DNA of 15,615 nt from an uncultured Oscillospiraceae bacterium (lineage in GTDB: Bacteria > Bacillota_A > Clostridia > Oscillospirales > Oscillospiraceae): assembly GCA_900769845.1 (NCBI GenBank), contig CAAGIF010000058.1, positions 1-15,615 on the forward strand, in the 5' to 3' direction. Below are positions 8,109 through 15,037 of the stretch, piece after piece. Position numbers and translations under genes: made by a program. Each line of letters begins with the position of its first letter. Within the stretch, counting starts at the first letter, position 1. Below the pieces are notes generated by a model. It had not been told where the DNA came from, searched no databases, and saw only the letters and a program-made list of their open reading frames with translations.

Positions 8109-9260
8109 ATGAAACGGGTGTTGTGGCTGATTGTTGCGGTTTCTCTGCTGCTGCCCCTGCTGGCGGCGGGGGGCAATGCGGTGGAACTGGAGCTCGCAGG
8201 AAAAAGCGCGGTGCTGATGGATGTGGCAACAGGGACGGTTCTGTACGAGCAAAATGCCCATGAACCTCTGGCTCCGGCATCGGTGACCAAGGTGATGACC
8301 ATGCTGCTGATCATGGAGGCCATTGATTCTGGGAAAATCGGCTGGGATGATACGGTCACTACCTCGGAAGCGGCCGCTGCCAAGGGGGGCAGCCAGATCT
8401 ATCTGAAGGTGGGAGAGACCATGCCCGTTTCCGATATGGTCAAATCCATCGCCGTATCCTCTGCCAATGATTGCGCCTGCGCTATGGCGGAGCATATCGC
8501 AGGCAGCGAAGCGGGATTCGTGGAGCAGATGAACCGGCGGGCGGCTGAGCTGGGGATGAACGATACCCACTTTGTCAACTGCACAGGACTGGACGATGAT
8601 CCGGCCGCAGCAGAACACAGAACCTCGGCCTATGATATTGCAGTGATGAGCCGTCAGCTGCTGAAAAACCATCCGGATATCAAAAAATACACCACCATCT
8701 GGATGGACACTGTGCGAAACGGGGAATTCGGTCTTTCCAATACCAACAAAATGGTGCGGTTTTATTCCGGCTGCACCGGGCTGAAGACCGGTTTTACCTC
8801 CGGGGCGGGCTACTGCCTGTCGGCCTCGGCCCAGCGGGATGGGATGGAACTGATCGCTGTTGTGATGGGCGCAGAAACCAGTCAGAAGCGGTTTGCTGCC
8901 TGCAAGTCCATGCTGGATTACGGCTTTGCTAATTTTGCCCTGTATACCCCTGCGCTCCAGGAGGGGGTAAGTGTGCCGGTGACCCTGGGGAAGGCATCCT
9001 CCATCGGCGCAGTGCCCGGGGAGGATGCGGCGCTGCTTATCGACAAGGCCCAGCGAAATACGGTTACTACGGAAATCGAAATGGAACCCTCCGTCACCGC
9101 GCCGGTGAGCCGGGGCCAGCGGCTGGGAACTTTGACGGTTCGTTCCGGGGAGCAGGTAATCCGGCAGATCCCCCTGGTGGCGGAGGAGGGTGTTCCACGG
9201 CTGACCACCTTGGATCTGATGGTAAAGTTGCTGCGTCGGATTGCTATGGCTAGGGACTGA
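8109..9260 (+). CDS. D-alanyl-D-alanine carboxypeptidase (DacF/PBP5 family)
   Basis: This secreted penicillin-binding protein trims the terminal D-Ala from peptidoglycan pentapeptides, limiting cross-linking (peptidase family S11). From ATG 8109 it has 383 residues. A signal peptide with KR at 2-3 and a hydrophobic core to about 20 is probably cleaved after GGNA near residue 24. Active-site motifs are S58-V-T-K61, S118-A-N120 and K226-T-G228. A PBP5-type C-terminal beta domain follows, and the protein ends with an amphipathic basic helix (LMVKLLRRIAMARD) that probably holds it to the membrane surface. An in-frame ATG at 8103 is an alternative start; GGAAGGG (8094-8100) fits 8109 better. The gene is divergent from the ytrA-like operon. 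No convincing plus-strand promoter was found. A sporulation or vegetative role cannot be distinguished. Confidence 0.92.
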   Translation: MKRVLWLIVAVSLLLPLLAAGGNAVELELAGKSAVLMDVATGTVLYEQNAHEPLAPASVTKVMTMLLIMEAIDSGKIGWDDTVTTSEAAAAKGGSQIYLKVGETMPVSDMVKSIAVSSANDCACAMAEHIAGSEAGFVEQMNRRAAELGMNDTHFVNCTGLDDDPAAAEHRTSAYDIAVMSRQLLKNHPDIKKYTTIWMDTVRNGEFGLSNTNKMVRFYSGCTGLKTGFTSGAGYCLSASAQRDGMELIAVVMGAETSQKRFAACKSMLDYGFANFALYTPALQEGVSVPVTLGKASSIGAVPGEDAALLIDKAQRNTVTTEIEMEPSVTAPVSRGQRLGTLTVRSGEQVIRQIPLVAEEGVPRLTTLDLMVKLLRRIAMARD

Positions 9261-9273
9261 TCAAAACTGCGGT

Positions 9274-9302
9274 TTGACCTTCTGCTTCCTCTGTGCTACA
9301 AT
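9274..9302 (+). promoter_or_regulatory. Sigma-A-type promoter for the alanyl-tRNA editing gene
   Basis: TTGACC (9274-9279) and TACAAT (9297-9302) are separated by exactly 17 bp, each one mismatch from consensus, about 28 bases ahead of the next start codon. No clear terminator follows the carboxypeptidase, so read-through may add to expression. Confidence 0.7.
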
Positions 9303-9329
9303 ACAGAAAACAGGCGAAGGAGAACGGTT

Positions 9330-10478
9330 ATGACCCGGAAATTATACTACGAAGATTGCCACCTGGCCCGGTTTACAGGCAAGGTTTTAAGCTGCCGGGA
9401 AACGGACCGGGGCTATGAGGTCACTCTGGATGCAACCGCATTTTACCCGGAGGGCGGCGGTCAGGCATGTGACCTGGGAACTCTGGACGGCGTCCGTGTA
9501 ACGGATGTCCGGGAGCGGGGGGAGGAAGTGGTCCACCTGTGCGATGTCCCCCTGGCAGTGGGAAGTTCCGTGGAGGGAAAGATCGATTACGCCCGGCGGT
9601 TTGATCTGATGCAGCAGCATACCGGTGAACATATCATTTCCGGCATCATCCACCGCCGCTATGGCTATCACAACACCGGTTTTCATGTGGGCGCGGATGT
9701 GGTGACCGTGGATTTTGACGGGGCGATCCCCCAGGAGGATATTGTCCAAATCGAGGCGGAGGCCAATGAGGCCCTGTGGCAAAATGTTACTCTGCGGTGC
9801 TGGATCCCAGAGCCGGGGGAATTGCCCCATGTGACCTACCGGACGAAGCGGGAGCTTCCCTGGCCGGTGCGGATTGTGGAGATTCCCGGTTGGGACAGCT
9901 GCGCCTGCTGCGGCATCCATGTGGGTGCCACCGGAGAGGTGGGACTGCTGAAGATCTTTTCTGCCATTGGTTTCCGGGGCGGCACCAGAATGGAGATGGC
10001 CTGCGGTAAGCGGGCGATGGATATTCTGAACCAGGTGTTTGGGCAGAACCGGCAGGTGTCCCAGGCGTTTTCTGCCAAGATCACAGAAACCGGTGTCGCT
10101 GCCCGGCGGATGAATGAACTGCTGGCGGAGGAGAAGCTCTACGCTGCCTCGCTGCAGAAGGAGCTGTTTGCCATCAGGGCGGCGGAGTTTGCAGGGCAGG
10201 AGAATGCGGTGCATTTTGCCGATGGGTTGGAGCCGGCAATGGTTCGGGAACTGGCAGACGCCATTGCTTCCGTCTGTCCCGGCTGGGCAGCGGTATTCTC
10301 CGGAACGGAGGAAACCGGCTACAGCTACTGCTTGGTGTCTCATAGCCTGGATTTGCGGGAAATGGGAAAGAAAATGAACCAGAGCCTTTCCGGCAGAGGC
10401 GGTGGAAAACCCGGCATTCAGCAGGGCCGCATGAGTGCCCATCGGGAACAAATTGAAGAATTTTTCCGCGCAGTGTAA
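9330..10478 (+). CDS. Free-standing alanyl-tRNA editing protein (AlaX-like, with DHHA1 domain)
   Basis: It is predicted to hydrolyse mischarged Ser-tRNA(Ala) or Gly-tRNA(Ala) in trans, backing up the editing site of alanyl-tRNA synthetase. The 382-residue protein lacks the synthetase catalytic core. It has an N-terminal beta-barrel with FYPEGGGQACDLG (about 38-50), then the zinc motif H97-TGE-H101 in QQHTGEHIISG, completed by C193-CGI-H197. A coiled helical segment (about 255-285) follows, and last a DHHA1-like domain with the Gly-rich GRGGGKPGIQQG near the C-terminus, the long AlaX form. AAGGAG precedes the ATG. It has its own promoter and a strong terminator, so it is probably monocistronic. 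The zinc ligands are complete, so activity is expected. Misannotation as alanyl-tRNA synthetase is a risk for this family. Confidence 0.92.
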   Translation: MTRKLYYEDCHLARFTGKVLSCRETDRGYEVTLDATAFYPEGGGQACDLGTLDGVRVTDVRERGEEVVHLCDVPLAVGSSVEGKIDYARRFDLMQQHTGEHIISGIIHRRYGYHNTGFHVGADVVTVDFDGAIPQEDIVQIEAEANEALWQNVTLRCWIPEPGELPHVTYRTKRELPWPVRIVEIPGWDSCACCGIHVGATGEVGLLKIFSAIGFRGGTRMEMACGKRAMDILNQVFGQNRQVSQAFSAKITETGVAARRMNELLAEEKLYAASLQKELFAIRAAEFAGQENAVHFADGLEPAMVRELADAIASVCPGWAAVFSGTEETGYSYCLVSHSLDLREMGKKMNQSLSGRGGGKPGIQQGRMSAHREQIEEFFRAV

Positions 10479-10480
10479 AT

Positions 10481-10508
10481 AACAGCCGCCCAAATGGGCG
10501 GCTGTTTT
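10481..10508 (+). terminator. Intrinsic terminator after the alanyl-tRNA editing gene
   Basis: A perfect 11-bp stem AACAGCCGCCC (10481-10491) / GGGCGGCTGTT (10496-10506) with a 4-nt AAAT loop runs into a T run (10504-10507). The hairpin begins 2 bases after the stop codon. Confidence 0.88.
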
Positions 10509-10539
10509 GCGCTGTCCGGGGAGATTTGCGGAATTTATC

Positions 10540-10568
10540 TTGCTATTTTCCAACGGCAAAGGTATAAT
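10540..10568 (+). promoter_or_regulatory. Sigma-A-type promoter for the asparaginase gene
   Basis: TTGCTA (10540-10545) and a perfect TATAAT (10563-10568) are separated by 17 bp. The predicted start is near 10575. This rules out in-frame starts upstream of that point and leaves a leader of about 43 nt before ATG 10618. Confidence 0.8.
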
Positions 10569-10617
10569 AATAATGGATGATTATGTGCGCGCAGAAAAGG
10601 CCGCGGAGGGAATCAAT

Positions 10618-11616
10618 ATGAATGAGAAAAAGAAAATCCTGCTGCTGACCACCGGCGGTACCATCGCCTCCATACCCGGAGGAGAGGGACTGGAGCCCCA
10701 TCGCAGCGATGTGATGGAGCGGGAGCTGGAGCAGCTGCGTACCTACTACGATATTACCATCCGGGATGTGATGTGCCTGGATTCCTCCAACATCCGTCCG
10801 GAGGAATGGAAGCAGATCGCTGAGGATGTTTTCCGTTACAGAGCTGGATTCGACGGCGTGGTGATCTCCCACGGCACGGACACCATGGCTTATACAGCCT
10901 CTGCCGTAACCTTCATGCTGCCGGATATTGATGTGCCGGTAGTGTTTACCGGATCCCAGCTTCCCCTGGCGGATATTCTCTCCGACGGGCCGGACAATCT
11001 GCGGACGGCCTTTGCTATGGCAGCATCCGGTGAGCGAGGGGTGTTCCTGGCCTTCGATCGGAAGGTCATGCTGGGCTGCCGGGCGGTGAAAGTCCGGGCG
11101 TCGGGTTTCTCTGCTTTTGAAAGCGTCAATGCCCGGTATGCGGGTATCGTCAGCAACCAGGGGCTGGTGCTGGACCGGCAGGTGCTGAAGGAAACACGGG
11201 GGCAGCCCCGGCTTTGCAGCCAGATCAGCAAGAATGTGTTTCTGCTGAAGCTGACTCCGGGACTGAATCCTGCGGTCTTTGATATGCTTGCTGCCATGGG
11301 CTACCGGGGCATCGTGATCGAGGCCTTTGGACTGGGGGGCATCAATGTGCTGAACAAGGGGCTGCGTGGTATCCACCGGGCGGTGGAGGATGGTATTTCC
11401 GTGGTGGTCACCACCCAGTGTTTGTACGATTCTTCGGATCTGCGGGTCTATCAGGTGGGTAACCGGCTGCTGGAAATGGGGGTCATCCAGGGAAAGGACA
11501 TGACCTCCGAGGCGGCCATGACCAAACTGATGTGGGCCATTGGTCAGGGCATGGATCAGCGGGAGATCGAGGAACTGTTCGCCCGGAATCTGGCCGGCGA
11601 GATCACCGAGGGATAA
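10618..11616 (+). CDS. ansA: Asparaginase, type I-like (cytoplasmic)
   Basis: It hydrolyses L-asparagine to aspartate and ammonia. The ATG at 10618 is chosen because GGAGGG lies upstream at good spacing and the predicted transcription start is near 10575, excluding longer in-frame starts. The 332-residue protein begins directly with the TTGGTIAS motif, with nucleophile T15. The second catalytic group is in SHGTDTMAYT (T87, D88), and the family lysine is probably K158 in GCRAVKVRASGF. There is no signal peptide, which points to the cytoplasmic, lower-affinity type I enzyme (AnsA) rather than the secreted AnsB. The C-terminal small domain (about 210-332) is complete. The gene has its own promoter, and the next gene has a separate one. 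Glutaminase side activity cannot be judged from sequence. Confidence 0.9.
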   Translation: MNEKKKILLLTTGGTIASIPGGEGLEPHRSDVMERELEQLRTYYDITIRDVMCLDSSNIRPEEWKQIAEDVFRYRAGFDGVVISHGTDTMAYTASAVTFMLPDIDVPVVFTGSQLPLADILSDGPDNLRTAFAMAASGERGVFLAFDRKVMLGCRAVKVRASGFSAFESVNARYAGIVSNQGLVLDRQVLKETRGQPRLCSQISKNVFLLKLTPGLNPAVFDMLAAMGYRGIVIEAFGLGGINVLNKGLRGIHRAVEDGISVVVTTQCLYDSSDLRVYQVGNRLLEMGVIQGKDMTSEAAMTKLMWAIGQGMDQREIEELFARNLAGEITEG

Positions 11617-11629
11617 CCCAAAGGTACAT

Positions 11630-11657
11630 TTGCAAATTTCGGATTTTATGTTATAAT
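11630..11657 (+). promoter_or_regulatory. Extended -10 promoter for holB-ricT
   Basis: TTGCAA (11630-11635) and a perfect TATAAT (11652-11657) are separated by 16 bp, and TGT directly before the -10 makes an extended TGn element. The start codon is 20 bases past the -10, so the leader is very short. The -35 sits in the 10-bp palindrome ATTTGCAAAT (11628-11637). Confidence 0.78.
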
Positions 11658-11677
11658 ACTATTTTCGGGAGGAAATC

Positions 11678-12625
11678 ATGGGCTTTGAGATGCTGCTGGG
11701 CAACAGCCGGCTGAAAGACAATTTAAAAAGCAGTCTGGCCCGGGGCCGCGTATCCCATTTTTATCTGATTTCCGGTCCGGAAGGCGCGGGGAAGCGCACC
11801 CTTGCCCGGCTGCTGGCTGCGGCGATCCTGTGCAAGGATCCGGACCGCCCCTGCGGCAGATGCAGTGTCTGCCGGAAGGTTATAGATCAGAATCACCCGG
11901 ACTTTATCACCGTGGACGATCCGGAAAAGAGGACCGTGCCCGTGGATCTGATCCGGAAGGCCCGGGCAGATATCTATATCCAGCCCAACGAATCCGACCA
12001 TAAGATCTACCTCTTCCCCAGAGCCCAGGATATGGGTATTCCCGGACAGAACGCGCTGCTGAAAGTCCTGGAAGAGCCGCCAAAATACGGCGTGTTCATC
12101 CTGTTAACGGACAATCCGGAAAAGCTGCTGCCCACGGTCCGATCCCGGTGCACGGAGCTGGCTTTACAGGCGCTGCCTCCGGAAACTCTGCGAAGCGCGC
12201 TGCAGCGGGAATTTCCCAATGCCGATCCCGAAGGGATCGCAGCGGCGGCCCAGCGCAGCGGCGGCTGGTTGGGACAGGCAAAGCAACTGCTTCAGACGGA
12301 AGTTTCCCCCCAGACCCAGGCACTGGTGAAAAGCTATGCCGCCCGGGATGCGGTGGGAATTCTTCGGGTGCTGGTGCCTATGGAGAAATGGAAACGGGAT
12401 GCCCTGAATGCTATCTTGGCGGAGTGGATTGACCTGTTTGAGAACGCGCTGACCTGCCGGGCGGGTCTGCCCGCCGCATCCCCCATGGCCCGGGAACTGA
12501 GCGCAGGCCGCACATCTCAGGAACTGATGGCGGCAGTAACCGCGCTGAAAAAGGCGCTGGAATATGCCCAGGGAAATGTATCCCCCGGCGCCGTCTGCGG
12601 ATGGCTGCAATTCCAGCTTAGATAA
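11678..12625 (+). CDS. holB: DNA polymerase III, delta' subunit
   Basis: This clamp-loader subunit works with delta and tau/gamma to load the beta sliding clamp on primed DNA. The 315-residue AAA+ protein carries a P-loop GPEGAGKRT (33-41) and the zinc module with C52, C59, C62 and C65 (CKDPDRPCGRCSVC). It also has the conserved NALLKVLEEPP segment and the SRC motif in TVRSRC. The C-terminal oligomerisation domain is less conserved. GGGAGG lies a few bases before ATG 11678; an in-frame ATG at 11690 would trim four residues. It has an extended -10 promoter and is followed 41 bases later by ricT. The holB-yaaT(ricT) order matches Bacillus subtilis, supporting both identifications. K39 of the P-loop is intact, though delta' is usually not an active ATPase. 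Confidence 0.93.
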   Translation: MGFEMLLGNSRLKDNLKSSLARGRVSHFYLISGPEGAGKRTLARLLAAAILCKDPDRPCGRCSVCRKVIDQNHPDFITVDDPEKRTVPVDLIRKARADIYIQPNESDHKIYLFPRAQDMGIPGQNALLKVLEEPPKYGVFILLTDNPEKLLPTVRSRCTELALQALPPETLRSALQREFPNADPEGIAAAAQRSGGWLGQAKQLLQTEVSPQTQALVKSYAARDAVGILRVLVPMEKWKRDALNAILAEWIDLFENALTCRAGLPAASPMARELSAGRTSQELMAAVTALKKALEYAQGNVSPGAVCGWLQFQLR

Positions 12626-12666
12626 GGGAAACCAAGGGTTTTGACTCATACAATAAGGAGTACACA

Positions 12667-13944
12667 ATGGAAATGGAAAACAAGACCGTCCCGGAGGGAA
12701 CTGCCACCGTGGAAGTGGTGGACATTCAGTTCCGCCAGGGACAGAAGATATATTATTTTGACCCCGCGGGCTTTACCTGCAAGACCGGAGATCATGTGAT
12801 CATCGATACCGCCCGGGGACCGGAATTTGGCATCTGCGCCGGCGGCAACCATCGGATCCCGGAGCGGGATATCGTATCCCCCCTGCGTAGTGTGCTGCGT
12901 CTGGCAACGGTGGAGGACGAGCGGATCATCACCCGGAACCGGGCAGAGGAAAAGCGGGCTTTTGAGGTGTGCCAGCAGAAGATCGAAGAGCATCAGCTGG
13001 ATATGCAGCTGGTCAGCGCGGAGTGCGCCTTTGACGGCAGCAAGATTCTGTTTTTCTTTACCGCTGACGAGCGGGTGGATTTCCGGGAACTGGTGAAGAA
13101 TCTGGCTTCGGTGTTTCACACCCGGATCGAACTGCGTCAGATCGGCGTTCGGGACAAGGCAAAAATGGTGGGCGGCCTGGGTATTTGCGGACGGCCCTTC
13201 TGCTGCGCCAGTTTCCTGGATGATTTCCAGCCGGTGTCCATCAAAATGGCAAAGACCCAGAATTTGTCATTGAATCCCACCAAGATTTCCGGCACCTGTG
13301 GACGGCTGATGTGCTGCCTGAAATATGAGCAGGATGCCTATGAAGATCTGCTTCGCAACGCCCCCAAGGTAGAATCTTTCGTGGATACCCCCGAGGGCCG
13401 GGGTACTGTGGTGGAGGTGGAGCTGCTTCGCCAGCGGGTGAAGGTACGGATGGAGAACGCGCCGGAAACCATCAACACCTTTGCAAATTCTGATATTGCT
13501 GTGCTTCGCAGCGGCAAGGCCAAGAAAACCGACCCCCCCATTCCCGATGATTGGGCGCCCATTTCCGGAAGCGGCAAACGGGTCCGCCGGGAAAAGCTGG
13601 ACGAGGAGGCCATCCGGTTAGAGCCTATCCGTTTCCGCTACAGCACGGAAACCGTGGTGGATGAGCCGGAGGAAGAGCAGATTCCGGAGCTGTCCGAAGA
13701 GGCAGAAAAGCCTGCGAAGGAAGGAAAGTCTTCCCGCAGCCGTCGCCGCCGTAAGGGAAAGAGCGAGAATCTGAAGCAGGATGCTCCCGGGGCGGAAGCG
13801 GAACGGCCTAAGAAGGGAGAAAAGCCCGCGCCCAGCGGGGAGGAGAAGGCTGAGAAACCCGAATCCGGGGAAGATGCCGCAAAAAAACACCGTCGCCGGA
13901 ATTACCGCCGGCATCGCCGGGGCAAGTCCCAGCAGGAAGGTTAA
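12667..13944 (+). CDS. ricT: RicT/YaaT (PSP1-domain) regulator with long charged C-terminal tail
   Basis: This is the PSP1-domain protein known in Bacillus subtilis as YaaT/RicT. There it forms the RicA-RicF-RicT complex that carries [4Fe-4S] clusters and directs RNase Y processing, affecting sporulation, competence and biofilm. The 425-residue protein has the conserved core in residues 1-280, including two cysteine motifs, C174-GRPF-CC (179-180) and C211-GRLM-CC (216-217), the likely cluster ligands. Residues from about 285 to the end are unlike the usual family, whose members are about 270-300 residues. They form a low-complexity stretch alternating acidic (EEEQIPELSEEAEKP) and arginine-rich (SRSRRRRKGK, KKHRRRNYRRHRRGK) blocks. 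AAGGAG lies 6 nt before the ATG. The gene is probably cotranscribed with holB and ends at a strong hairpin. Confidence 0.92.
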   Translation: MEMENKTVPEGTATVEVVDIQFRQGQKIYYFDPAGFTCKTGDHVIIDTARGPEFGICAGGNHRIPERDIVSPLRSVLRLATVEDERIITRNRAEEKRAFEVCQQKIEEHQLDMQLVSAECAFDGSKILFFFTADERVDFRELVKNLASVFHTRIELRQIGVRDKAKMVGGLGICGRPFCCASFLDDFQPVSIKMAKTQNLSLNPTKISGTCGRLMCCLKYEQDAYEDLLRNAPKVESFVDTPEGRGTVVEVELLRQRVKVRMENAPETINTFANSDIAVLRSGKAKKTDPPIPDDWAPISGSGKRVRREKLDEEAIRLEPIRFRYSTETVVDEPEEEQIPELSEEAEKPAKEGKSSRSRRRRKGKSENLKQDAPGAEAERPKKGEKPAPSGEEKAEKPESGEDAAKKHRRRNYRRHRRGKSQQEG

Positions 13945-13951
13945 TAAAGAA

Positions 13952-13992
13952 AGTCCCTATTCAGAAAAATCTGAATAGGGACTGTTATTATT
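13952..13992. terminator. Bidirectional terminator between ricT and the glycoside-hydrolase-like gene
   Basis: A 13-bp perfect stem AGTCCCTATTCAG (13952-13964) / CTGAATAGGGACT (13971-13983), extended by one A-T pair, has an AAAA loop. It is followed by TTATTATTT on the plus strand and by TCTTTATTAA when read on the minus strand. It lies between two convergent genes. Confidence 0.83.
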
Positions 13993-13999
13993 TATGGAA

Positions 14000-15037
14000 T
14001 CAATTTTCGGTAAGGGTGACGATGGGACGGAAGGAACTGTATTCATCGTAACGGGTGTCATTGGTGTTGGCGATGAATACCAGATTGACCAGGGGATCCG
14101 GTACGGCCATCCGCGCCACGGCAGCAGCCACATCCTTTGCGCCGATGTCCTTCAGGTAGATCCGGCAGCGGCCGCCCTCGGGCAGCTTAAACTGGGTGTC
14201 GGAGGTCAGGAAGGAGACAGCAAAATTTTCTGTGGCGCAGCTTTGTACGATGGTGTTGGCGGCATTGGCGATGGCAGCTTCCCGGTCACCGCTGAAATAG
14301 ATACCATTGGTGTCCGGCATTCGGAACTCGGTGAATACCACCTCATCAAAGCCCAAGGCCTTCAGCTCCTCCACAATCTGCATCACCCAGTTCAGAGCGC
14401 CGTTGTCTGTGGGATCCAGCCAGTAGCATTTTTCGTCATCCTGCCACAGGTGGGTGCGCTTGCTGACTTCCAGACCGGCAGAGGTGTGATCCAGGCAGTA
14501 GTAGCGTTCCCGGAAGGCAGGAATCATAGCCACGGCGTAGAGATTTTTACTGGTAATATCTGTGATCAGAGCATCTACTGTGGTGGGATCCAGTTTGGTG
14601 GACAGGGTTGCTCCCTCCACCTTGGAGGAATAATAGAATGTTCCCCAGATGTTTTTCAGCTCCACCATGACGGCGGTTTCTGCAGGCAGGGTGGCGAGAA
14701 CATTCCGGGTGGCTTCCATATCATTCTGCAGGGTGTCGGTGTCGATATAGTAGCCGTTGATCTTGGTCAGCTCCGTGTTCAGATTAATGGTGTCAGAGCC
14801 TTCGTTGATGTAAATGGGGATGGTTTCATCTGCGGCGGGGGGCGCGGCCAGCTGTCCCTGCCCCACATAGTCCGGCAGATTCATATTGATAGTGGCGCCA
14901 TCCCGGCTGTAGACCACATAACGCTCCAGCCAGATGACCCAGCAGAACCACACCAGAACGAACACCATGATCAGAATCAAACTGACGATGCCGAACCGCT
15001 GGAGCTTTCTTTTGGCGGTAAATGTCAGATTAAACAT
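14000..15037 (-). CDS. Membrane-anchored putative glycoside hydrolase-like protein (DUF4015-like)
   Basis: From the ATG at 15037 (AAGGAG 6 nt upstream) it has 345 residues: a short basic cytoplasmic tail, one membrane segment (about 15-37), a linker, and an extracytoplasmic domain from about 70. That domain reads like the TIM-barrel fold of the 'putative glycoside hydrolase' DUF4015 group: KINGYYID (92-99), AVMVELKN (122-129), LYAVAMIPAFRERY (166-179), a W-L-D-P segment (206-209), and LGFDEVVFTEFRMP (228-241). Relatives, as I recall them, have GFDE-hydrophobic-x-FDYxRFP here, so the usual Asp is replaced by T236. The substrate is unknown and catalysis is uncertain. Its start overlaps the end of prmA by 8 bases, so the two are coupled. 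An in-frame ATG at 15133 lies within prmA and is rejected. Confidence 0.72.
   Translation of the reverse strand: MFNLTFTAKRKLQRFGIVSLILIMVFVLVWFCWVIWLERYVVYSRDGATINMNLPDYVGQGQLAAPPAADETIPIYINEGSDTINLNTELTKINGYYIDTDTLQNDMEATRNVLATLPAETAVMVELKNIWGTFYYSSKVEGATLSTKLDPTTVDALITDITSKNLYAVAMIPAFRERYYCLDHTSAGLEVSKRTHLWQDDEKCYWLDPTDNGALNWVMQIVEELKALGFDEVVFTEFRMPDTNGIYFSGDREAAIANAANTIVQSCATENFAVSFLTSDTQFKLPEGGRCRIYLKDIGAKDVAAAVARMAVPDPLVNLVFIANTNDTRYDEYSSFRPIVTLTEN

Noticed and set aside
9261..9277. Hairpin TCAAA / TTTGA after the carboxypeptidase as a terminator
   Set aside because: The stem is only about five pairs and AT-rich, no T run follows, and it overlaps a better-supported -35 element.
10507..10617. 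Upstream in-frame starts for the asparaginase (10507, 10573)
   Set aside because: Both precede or coincide with the predicted transcription start, and only ATG 10618 has a good ribosome binding site and family-like N-terminus.
13681..13944. Repetitive-looking charged tail of RicT as a DNA repeat array
   Set aside because: The similarity is in amino-acid composition only; no regular repeated DNA unit is visible.
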